Source: Parvularcula sp963922235
GTDB lineage: Bacteria; Pseudomonadota; Alphaproteobacteria; Caulobacterales; Parvularculaceae
Reading direction: 5' to 3'
NCBI GenBank assembly: GCA_963922235.1
Contig: CAWUIJ010000165.1
Span: forward strand, 1-5,618
Length of the DNA: 5,618 bases
The notes under the pieces are model-generated. The model searched no databases. It was not told the DNA's origin and was given only the letters and a program-made list of their open reading frames with translations. Position 1 is the stretch's first letter. Each line of letters begins with the position of its first letter. A program made the position numbers and the translations under genes. This document shows, piece after piece, positions 1 through 4,673 of this stretch.

Positions 1-16
1 GGTGTGACTGTGTACG

Positions 17-30
17 CTTTTGGGGAAAAG
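17..30. repeat. Short inverted repeat after the rnpB 3' end
   Basis: CTTTT-GGGG-AAAAG forms a 5-bp perfect stem with a 4-base loop, beginning two bases beyond the P1 helix of rnpB. It could help terminate or process the RNA, but there is no GC-rich stem and no following T-run on the minus strand, so it is not a convincing intrinsic terminator. Confidence 0.25.
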
Positions 31-31
31 T

Positions 32-444
32 GCCAGGCGGCCTGTAAGCCGGGTTCTGTCCCAGAGCCCCCTGAAGAGCCCCTTCGGACGACCATTCATC
101 TCATGGCGAGCGCTTGCACGCTCGCTCCTGCAACCAACCCGGACGGCTCAGCCTGGCGGCGGGCCTGCACGCTCATGTGGCCTCAAGGACCCAAGAGAGC
201 GCGCACGCCGTCCCTATTCGGTCTTGCTCCGGGTGGGGCTTGCCTTGACCCGAGGCCGTTGCCGGCTCGGCGGTGCGCTCTTACCGCACCTTTTCACCCT
301 GACCTCCTGAAGGAGGCGGTCTGGTCTCTGTGGCGCTTTCCCTCAGCTCACGCTGGCCGGGCGTTACCCGGCACCCTGCCGCCAGGGAGCCCGGACTTTC
401 CTCGGGGACGCCGAAGCATCCACGCGGTCGTCTAGCCGCCTGAC
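32..444 (-). ncRNA. rnpB: RNase P RNA, bacterial type A
   Basis: This is the catalytic RNA of RNase P, which removes 5' leaders from tRNA precursors together with the RnpA protein. Read on the minus strand it carries the universally conserved blocks in order: GAGGAAAGTCCGGGCTCC (386-403), AGGGTGAAAAGG followed by TGCGGTAAGAGCGCACCG, then CACCCGGAGCAAG, AATAGGG and AGATGAATG, and finally GACAGAACCCGGCTTACAG (42-60). The ends are set by a 10-bp P1 helix: GTCAGGCGGC at the 5' end (444-435) pairs with GCCGCCTGGC at the 3' end (41-32) with one G-U pair. The roughly 413-nt length is normal for type A. The true mature ends could differ by a few bases. Open reading frames across this stretch on the plus strand are shadows of the RNA gene. 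The gene lies directly behind the AraC-family gene on the same strand but very probably has its own promoter. Confidence 0.97.
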
Positions 445-450
445 AAGATA

Positions 451-479
451 GAGATGATGCGCCCGGGCGCCGTTGTCCA
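451..479 (-). promoter_or_regulatory. Candidate promoter of rnpB
   Basis: On the minus strand a good -35 hexamer, TGGACA (479-474), is followed by exactly 17 bases and then CATCTC (456-451). That places the weak -10 at the right distance from an RNA start at 444. The -35 matches the sigma-70 consensus at five of six positions; the -10 is poor. The spacer contains the perfect palindrome GCGCCCGGGCGC (459-470). Position and spacing are seen in the sequence; promoter function is inferred. Confidence 0.4.
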
Positions 480-497
480 CGGAAAAAATCGGCGGCT

Positions 498-1559
498 TTA
501 AGAAGGATCCACGGATGAGCCGATAGCGCCGCGGCGGAAATCCGAGGGCGTCTGCCCGGTCCAGCGCTTAAATGCCCGCCGAAAGGCGCGTGCCTCGGAA
601 TACCCCGTAAGCGCAGCGACAGTCTCTGTATCGATCTCGCGATTGCTTAAGTACTTCTCAGCAGCCGCCTGGCGAACATCGGTAATGAGGTCTTGCAGCG
701 ATGTTCCGTGTTCAGCGGCCAAGCGCTGGGCCGCGCGCAAGCTCATGTTCACGCTTTGCGCCGCGGCCAATGCACTGAACTCTCCCCGAGAAGCGTTTTG
801 CACGATACCCTCTCGCAGGCGCTGGACCTCGACCGAGAGGCCTTCACGATCGGCGAGGCGCAGACCCTCTTCAAAATAGCGCTCAATGAAAGTGAAGAGC
901 TCGACATCCGCCTTCCGAAGCGGCTGGTCGAGGCTGGTGCGATGCAAGATCACGGCAGGTTCCGCTTGGCCAAAGGCGATCGGCACTTTGTAGAAGTCTT
1001 TATAGTGATGAAGTGGGCCATGGGGATTGTTGGTGAGCTCGATCCGCTTCACCGCATTCTCCAGCCCCAATACCTCACGCACAAACCGGACAACCAACCC
1101 CATGCCGAGCTCAGCACCGCGACCGTCCTCGGACTCGTTACGGGGATGATAGCACATGAACTTGTACTCATCATCATGCTCCGTAAACGTCATGACCATC
1201 ATAGGTGAATAGACCAAACGGTTGCGGGCAATCCGGGTCAGTGCGAGCCTCAGGCTTTTCGCGAACTCCGCCCCAGTGAACAAAGCACCAAACATCGTGT
1301 AAGGAGCAGATGTTGCCATACTGAGAGATATCACTTCATCTGGAAAGCGCTCTTCCAAGATGCTCCAAACCAGTTTCGGGAACTCTTCCGAATGCTGCCC
1401 ATTAGGATCGAAGAGGTCGTAACCCTTCATTCCCGTTCTTGCTTCAATCGCCGAAAGCGGAAGCCCCCGGCCGACCGCATAGGCCACCAAGCCCGACATA
1501 TAGCTCGAGCGCGCCGATTGTCCGAAGCTTGAGCGGATTGAAGCCGTATCCGTGGACAT
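498..1559 (-). CDS. AraC-family transcriptional regulator with Arabinose_bd-type N-terminal domain
   Basis: This is a 353-aa predicted cytoplasmic DNA-binding regulator. The N-terminal half (about residues 20-210) resembles the Arabinose_bd effector domain of the OruR/ArgR-like AraC group: SGLVAYAVGRGLPL near residue 22, then a FGALFTGAEF-like stretch and a segment around the PHGPLHHY motif. The C-terminal domain holds two helix-turn-helix units: the first at about 261-285 (SVNMSLRAAQRLAAEHG), the second at about 314-343 ending in the family signature AFKRWTGQTPSDFRR. A start at 1595 is possible, but I chose the ATG at 1559 because GAGGAG (1572-1567) sits seven bases upstream; the extra 12 residues of the longer form lack such a site. 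The ligand and target genes cannot be read from the sequence. No obvious catabolic operon lies beside it, so it may regulate a distant locus or itself. Family assignment is secure; function is not. Confidence 0.93.
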   Translation of the reverse strand: MSTDTASIRSSFGQSARSSYMSGLVAYAVGRGLPLSAIEARTGMKGYDLFDPNGQHSEEFPKLVWSILEERFPDEVISLSMATSAPYTMFGALFTGAEFAKSLRLALTRIARNRLVYSPMMVMTFTEHDDEYKFMCYHPRNESEDGRGAELGMGLVVRFVREVLGLENAVKRIELTNNPHGPLHHYKDFYKVPIAFGQAEPAVILHRTSLDQPLRKADVELFTFIERYFEEGLRLADREGLSVEVQRLREGIVQNASRGEFSALAAAQSVNMSLRAAQRLAAEHGTSLQDLITDVRQAAAEKYLSNREIDTETVAALTGYSEARAFRRAFKRWTGQTPSDFRRGAIGSSVDPS

Positions 1560-1625
1560 GAGATCGCTCCTCAGCAGCTCAACCGCACGCCCCATGCGAT
1601 CGTTGCCAGCCTACTCTCACCCAAA

Positions 1626-1647
1626 GTGTACACAGCGGTTCATGAAC
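1626..1647. promoter_or_regulatory. Two adjacent palindromes upstream of the AraC-family gene
   Basis: GTGTACAC (1626-1633) and GTTCATGAAC (1638-1647) are perfect palindromes whose centres are 13 bp apart. They lie about 70-90 bp upstream of the AraC-family start in a 279-bp gap (1560-1838) that otherwise holds no gene I can support. A TATAGA hexamer on the minus strand (1736-1731) might be a -10 element, but I see no matching -35. The pair could be an operator for autoregulation; this is inference from symmetry and position. Confidence 0.25.
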
Positions 1648-1790
1648 TCGTCCCGGACGAAAGCCGACAGAATTGAGAACAAGGGTACAAATCACGACGG
1701 AGTGCAGCGTTTGATCGCTCAGCACCGCCCTCTATAGCGAGGTAAACTCTACCCTTTTCCTTGTGTCCGAGAGGCAAGCCCGCGAAGGAC

Positions 1791-1820
1791 AAAAGGCCCC
1801 AAGGGAACACGCCTTCAGGG
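1791..1820 (-). terminator. Possible intrinsic terminator of the TRIC-family gene
   Basis: Read on the minus strand, about 19 bases after the TAA of the TRIC-family gene, CCC-TG-AAGG pairs with CCTT-G-GGG around a 7-base loop. TTTT follows two bases later (1794-1791). The stem has a small internal loop and the T-run is short, so strength is doubtful. A second, imperfect inverted repeat (CCTTTTCCTT at 1753-1762 with AAGGACAAAAGG at 1785-1796) overlaps its end. Confidence 0.35.
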
Positions 1821-1838
1821 ACAATTGGCGACGCACCC

Positions 1839-2447
1839 TTAGCGCCGCGGCTTGGGAAGCTCCCATTGGAAGAGGATGGCCGCTCCTCTGAGGGCAAATG
1901 CCGCCAAGCACCCGCCGAGAAAGGCGAAAGGTTCGGTCCCTGGAACCGCGCTCAACAGTGCAAAGACCCCTCCGCCCAAAAGCGCGGCGGTTGCGTAGAT
2001 GTCTTCCTTGAGGATCAGCGGCTCTCGGTTGGCGACCACGTCCCGCAAAAGGCCGCCAAAGGTGGCCGTGATGATCCCCATCAGGAGCATCACCACGATG
2101 TTGAAGCCAAGCTCGGCCGCCTTTGCCGCACCAGCCACAGCAAACAGCGCCAATCCCGCCGCATCGGCCCAACGCAGCGGCTTCCAGGCATCAATCGCTG
2201 TTGCTGCAAAAAACGCCGCGAGCCCGCCTGCCAAGGCGAAAAGCAGCGCCCAGGTATCCTCCAGCCAAAAGACCGGCACATCGAGGAGCAGATCTCGCAA
2301 CGTTCCTCCGCCTACCGCGGGCAGGAATGCGAGCATGATCACGCCGAAGAGATCCATATCTCGCCGAACCGCTGCAATGCCGCCTGAAAGCGCGAACACG
2401 AATGTTCCCGCGCGATCGGCGAACAGGAGAAAGAGTTCAGGATCCAA
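1839..2447 (-). CDS. TRIC-family (UPF0126, YadS/YicG-like) cation channel protein
   Basis: This is a 202-aa integral inner-membrane protein of the trimeric intracellular cation channel family, whose bacterial members form homotrimeric monovalent-cation channels. Two homologous glycine-rich repeats are visible. The first (about residues 13-54) has GTFVFALSGGIAA and ends in GGGTLRDLLL. The second (about 97-139) has AGLALFAVAGAAKA and ends in FGGLLRDVV. With the hydrophobic stretches near 65-85 and 152-192, about seven membrane segments are expected, and the length is typical. The start codon is TTG at 2447: GTGGAG (2460-2455) lies seven bases upstream, and no in-frame ATG or GTG exists between the start and the preceding in-frame stop. 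The protein begins MDPELF and ends in a basic PKPRR tail. The physiological role of bacterial family members is unclear, so I give no symbol. Confidence 0.93.
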   Translation of the reverse strand: MDPELFLLFADRAGTFVFALSGGIAAVRRDMDLFGVIMLAFLPAVGGGTLRDLLLDVPVFWLEDTWALLFALAGGLAAFFAATAIDAWKPLRWADAAGLALFAVAGAAKAAELGFNIVVMLLMGIITATFGGLLRDVVANREPLILKEDIYATAALLGGGVFALLSAVPGTEPFAFLGGCLAAFALRGAAILFQWELPKPRR

Positions 2448-2461
2448 AGCGAAGCTCCACG

Positions 2462-2602
2462 TCAGGCGGCGCTTTGGGATAGAAAGCCTTCCTGATCAAT
2501 CGTTTCATGGTGAAGCCAGTCGACGACGCAGCCATCACCGCACTTATTCGATTTTTCTTTGAACCGAGCAGCCGGGTGCGACGACCAACGGTTATCTGAC
2601 AC
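2462..2602 (-). CDS. Possible 46-aa small protein upstream of the TRIC-family gene
   Basis: A GTG-initiated frame of 46 codons ends with TGA at 2464-2462, only 14 bases before the TTG start of the TRIC-family gene, so the two could be co-transcribed. The predicted peptide is soluble and mixed in composition, with a basic first half containing two Ser (SS, residues 7-8), the cluster KCGDGCVVDWLHHE (about residues 20-33) and a Ser/Ala-rich end. I do not recognise it. Against it: no Shine-Dalgarno sequence precedes the GTG (the upstream bases are pyrimidine-rich), and its start lies two bases from the ribosome site of the divergent plus-strand gene. A 30-codon plus-strand ATG frame (2507-2599) uses the same codon register in antisense, so at most one is likely real; a 23-codon minus-strand frame from the ATG at 2509 overlaps as well. 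It could also be non-coding spacer. Confidence 0.25.
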   Translation of the reverse strand: MSDNRWSSHPAARFKEKSNKCGDGCVVDWLHHETIDQEGFLSQSAA

Positions 2603-2603
2603 C

Positions 2604-2610
2604 AAGGAGG
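2604..2610 (+). promoter_or_regulatory. Ribosome binding site fixing a GTG start
   Basis: AAGGAGG, a near-perfect Shine-Dalgarno sequence, stands five bases before the GTG at 2616. It rejects the upstream in-frame TTG at 2559, which has no such site and would place this motif inside the coding region. Confidence 0.85.
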
Positions 2611-2615
2611 CTCAA

Positions 2616-3218
2616 GTGCCCAATCTGCAACGCGCCGAGTACATCAAATTCAACGGCTGGTACCTACCAACCGGTTTCGAGCCGCAAGGTTCTGCCAGTG
2701 AGGGCTGGAAGTTTCATATCACGGCGCAAGAAGAGGACGCGCAGCAATTGCTGGACTGTGTCTGCGAGAATGTCCTTGTGCCGGACCGGGTCATGCATAA
2801 GTTTTGGCCAAACACAAATCCTATAACGGACGAAAACGATACCAATGGCGGAAAGTGGTTTGTCGTCTATCCCAACAGCATCATGCACGCGTTCCGCCTT
2901 TGCGCAGAGATCACGTCAACGATCCGCATGATGGGCTTTCAGCCCAGTGGACTGGCCATCCCGAATGAGATGCAGATCACGCCATGGGTCTGGACCCGTT
3001 ATGGATCCTACTTCGCCAAAGGCGTCCAGGATGGCCAAGGCGGTTGGCGTGCTGATAACCGTGCGGAACTTAAACCGCCCCATATCAACAACCCTTGGGC
3101 CAAGTACACCGAGTACGCATGGCATGGCGTGGAGAACATGGCCCTCGATATCAGCATGATCGGTTCATTCCCCTCCTATTCCATGGCCGACATCCCGGGC
3201 GTCTACCAGGTGCGATAA
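2616..3218 (+). CDS. Stand-alone phosphothreonine/phosphoserine-lyase-like protein (OspF/SpvC, LanKC N-terminal or HopA1-like)
   Basis: This 200-aa predicted soluble protein has no signal peptide or membrane segment. Its element order matches the eliminating lyases that remove phosphate from phospho-Ser/Thr by beta-elimination: the OspF/SpvC effectors and the lyase domain of class III/IV lanthipeptide synthetases. Visible elements are W-K-F-H-I (Lys32, His34), comparable to the KFHIS of OspF; H-K-F-W (Lys62), 28 residues after the His and comparable to the second catalytic Lys; GGKWFVVYP (78-86), like the GKFITIYP-type strand of LanKC proteins; a helix ending STIR (101-104); and WTRYGSYF (126-133), like the YRYGSF-type Arg segment. 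An Asn/Trp/Tyr-rich tail of about 70 residues (HINNPWAKYTEYAW) is not explained. The GTG start is fixed by AAGGAGG. It is the only well-supported plus-strand gene, divergent from the TRIC-family gene and convergent 18 bp from the DsbA-like gene. No kinase or cyclase is nearby. The fold call is inference from motif reading; activity and substrate are unknown. Confidence 0.6.
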   Translation: MPNLQRAEYIKFNGWYLPTGFEPQGSASEGWKFHITAQEEDAQQLLDCVCENVLVPDRVMHKFWPNTNPITDENDTNGGKWFVVYPNSIMHAFRLCAEITSTIRMMGFQPSGLAIPNEMQITPWVWTRYGSYFAKGVQDGQGGWRADNRAELKPPHINNPWAKYTEYAWHGVENMALDISMIGSFPSYSMADIPGVYQVR

Positions 3219-3227
3219 GCCCCTGGA

Positions 3228-3255
3228 GGCGCAGACCTAGCCCTTCAACTGCGCC
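3228..3255. repeat. Inverted repeat between convergent genes
   Basis: GGCGCAG (3228-3234) and CTGCGCC (3249-3255) form a perfect 7-bp stem with a 14-base loop that includes the stop codon of the minus-strand isomerase-like gene. The gap between the two convergent stop codons is only 18 bp. The hairpin would form in transcripts from both sides and could act as a bidirectional 3' end, although no T-run follows on either strand. Confidence 0.4.
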
Positions 3256-3851
3256 ATGATCTCCGCTTCGATTTGGCCGAGGCGCTCTTTGCCCCAGAAC
3301 ATCTCGTTACCGACAAAGAATGTCGGGATACCGAAAGTTCCCCGTTCAACGGTCGCGCTGGTGGTCTCGATCAGTTTGGCCTTCACCTCAGGTGTCTGGG
3401 CCTTCTCGAGGATCGCCGCGCCATCCAGGCCCGCGTCATTGAGCACACCAACAAGGACCTCAGGATCATCCATCTTCTTGCCGTCTTCCCACATGCCCCG
3501 GAAGCATGCATCGCAGTAAGGACGGAAATCATCCGTACCCTCAACCGCTGTTGCGCCGCGCATCATCTGGAGGGTGACCATCGGAAAATTCGGGTTCAGA
3601 ACAAAATTGGTAATGCCGTTGTCCTTTTGGAAACGCGCGATCTCCAGCTGCTCATAGGCCATTTTGCCTTTGACATCCGCAAACGCCATCCACGGCGCCT
3701 GGTTGCCGGTCGCCTTGAAAATGCCGCCAAGTAGCACAGGCACCCATTTAAAGGTCACGCCCGTGCGTGCCTCGATCTCGGGCATCACACGCTGGGTGAA
3801 ATAGGCGTTGGGGCTACCAAAATCGAAGTGGAATTCAGGGGTCAATGTCAT
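3237..3851 (-). CDS. DsbA-fold oxidoreductase, 2-hydroxychromene-2-carboxylate isomerase/GST-kappa-like
   Basis: This is a 204-aa cytoplasmic thioredoxin-fold protein of the DSBA-like family that includes NahD isomerases and kappa-class glutathione transferases. The N-terminal strand-loop reads FHFDFGSPNAYF (7-18). Instead of the CxxC of DsbA it has Ser13, the position that binds or activates glutathione in this group. The insert carries NPNFP (86-90). The cis-proline motif GIPTFF is at 174-179, followed by FWGKERL (185-191), which is typical. Length is normal. The ATG at 3851 has AGGAG (3863-3859) seven bases upstream, and that site overlaps the TAG of the SDR gene, so translation of the two is probably coupled. 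A naphthalene-type isomerase role is not supported here because no aromatic-degradation genes are present. A glutathione-dependent isomerase or transferase of unknown substrate is the safer reading. Confidence 0.88.
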   Translation of the reverse strand: MTLTPEFHFDFGSPNAYFTQRVMPEIEARTGVTFKWVPVLLGGIFKATGNQAPWMAFADVKGKMAYEQLEIARFQKDNGITNFVLNPNFPMVTLQMMRGATAVEGTDDFRPYCDACFRGMWEDGKKMDDPEVLVGVLNDAGLDGAAILEKAQTPEVKAKLIETTSATVERGTFGIPTFFVGNEMFWGKERLGQIEAEIMAQLKG

Positions 3852-3861
3852 TGGTCGTCTC

Positions 3862-4596
3862 CTACCATTGTTCTTTCCACGGACGCAGGTCCAGCTCGTG
3901 GGTCCATGCGTCGCGTGGTTGGTTGTGCAGCATCACATAATTTTGGGCGATGTGATCAGGGTTCAGAATACCGTCATCCTTCCGCAGATCATCAACGCCT
4001 GGAATGTTCTCACGGATGAAACGCGAGTCGATCATCCCATCGACGATGACATGCGCGACATGGATGTTTTTCGGTCCCAACTCGCGCGCCATGGATTGAG
4101 CCAACGCACGAAGGGCATGCTTTGCGCCAGCAAAAGCACTGAGGTTTTCCCGGCCCCGCACACTGGCTGTGGCGCCGGTGAAGAGGATCGTTCCCCTACC
4201 CCGCTTCAGCATATGACGCGCAGACTCCCGGCCCATGAGAAAGCCCGAGAAACAGGCCATCTCCCAGACTTTGCGGTAAACCCGCGAGGTCATCTCAAGG
4301 ATCGGAAATTGAACGTTCGCACCGATGTTGAAGACCGCGACGTCGATCGGCCCGATCTCTGCTTCGATCTTTTGGGTGAGGGCGATCATCTCGTCTTCAT
4401 CGCGAGCGTCTGCTGGCATCGCGATCGCGCTATGGCCCTCATCCCTTATGGACTGCGCCAGTGCTTCGAGTTCGTCTGCGTTTCGTGCTCGTCGGACCAA
4501 GCAGCTTGTGTATCCCTCGCGCGCAAACGCTCGGCCCACTGCGCCACCGGTGTCATCTCCTGCGCCGATGACAAGGCATACGCCCTTCTCGCTCAC
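3862..4596 (-). CDS. Atypical short-chain dehydrogenase/reductase lacking the catalytic Tyr (SDR_c10-like)
   Basis: This is a 244-aa Rossmann-fold protein of the short-chain dehydrogenase/reductase superfamily. The nucleotide-binding loop is a non-canonical GAGDDTGGAVGRAFA (11-25). Arg35-Arg36 after the second strand suggest NADP(H) rather than NAD(H), and the usual NNAG is NIGAN (90-94). The catalytic YxxxK is replaced by F-A-G-A-K (Phe155, Lys159), and the Ser expected 13 residues before the Tyr is also missing. From memory, these are the traits of the SDR_c10 subgroup, together with the later GPKNIHVAHVIVDG block. Oxidoreductase activity of the usual kind is therefore doubtful. I chose GTG at 4596 because GGAGG (4607-4603) lies six bases upstream; a longer TTG form from 4638 would add 14 residues across that ribosome site. 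It lies 77 bp after the aminotransferase and 10 bp before the DsbA-like gene, probably in one transcript with the latter. Confidence 0.9.
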   Translation of the reverse strand: MSEKGVCLVIGAGDDTGGAVGRAFAREGYTSCLVRRARNADELEALAQSIRDEGHSAIAMPADARDEDEMIALTQKIEAEIGPIDVAVFNIGANVQFPILEMTSRVYRKVWEMACFSGFLMGRESARHMLKRGRGTILFTGATASVRGRENLSAFAGAKHALRALAQSMARELGPKNIHVAHVIVDGMIDSRFIRENIPGVDDLRKDDGILNPDHIAQNYVMLHNQPRDAWTHELDLRPWKEQW

Positions 4597-4601
4597 CGCA
4601 A

Positions 4602-4623
4602 TCCTCCGTTCCTTTTTGGAGGA
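4602..4623 (-). promoter_or_regulatory. Hairpin covering the ribosome binding site of the SDR gene
   Basis: On the minus strand TCCTCC (4623-4618), a 10-base loop AAAAAGGAAC and GGAGGA (4607-4602) form a perfect 6-bp stem. The 3' arm is the Shine-Dalgarno sequence of the SDR gene, so the site would be masked when the stem forms. The loop carries an AAGGA that might itself bind ribosomes. The pairing is seen in the sequence; control of translation is inference. Confidence 0.35.
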
Positions 4624-4650
4624 CTCTGCGATGAGCAAAAAGACGAAACA

Positions 4651-4663
4651 AGTCAGAATGACT
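4651..4663 (-). terminator. Weak hairpin after the aminotransferase gene
   Basis: AGTCA-TTC-TGACT, read on the minus strand 11 bases after the aminotransferase stop codon, is followed by the T-rich stretch TTGTTTCGTCTTTTT. The 5-bp stem is too weak for a confident intrinsic terminator; partial termination or read-through into the SDR gene are both possible. Confidence 0.2.
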
Positions 4664-4673
4664 GTTCCGGACG

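Noticed and set aside
4..435. Long plus-strand reading frames (143 and 96 codons) across the first 435 bases
   Set aside because: They lie wholly antisense to rnpB, whose conserved blocks and P1 helix explain the sequence; low-complexity Pro/Arg/Ala translations are typical of GC-rich shadows.
472..482. DnaA-box-like TTGTCCACG near the rnpB promoter
   Set aside because: It has two mismatches to TTATCCACA, is a single copy, and no origin features surround it; it overlaps the better-explained -35 element.
693..1208. 171-codon plus-strand frame inside the AraC-family gene
   Set aside because: Antisense to a gene with clear domain motifs; no recognisable protein features of its own.
1761..2562. 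Plus-strand frames of 208 and 187 codons opposite the TRIC-family gene
   Set aside because: Lys/Arg/Gln-rich or Ser/Ala-rich antisense shadows; the minus strand gives a membrane protein with two family repeats and a ribosome site.
2507..2599. 30-codon plus-strand ATG frame just upstream of the lyase-like gene, considered as a precursor peptide
   Set aside because: No ribosome site, no Cys, and it shares the codon register in antisense with the minus-strand 46-codon frame, so it is probably a shadow or spacer.
2616..3218. Complete class III lanthipeptide system
   Set aside because: Only the lyase-like part is present; no kinase domain, LanC cyclase or leader-core peptide with a Ser-x-x-Ser-Cys pattern is visible in the window.
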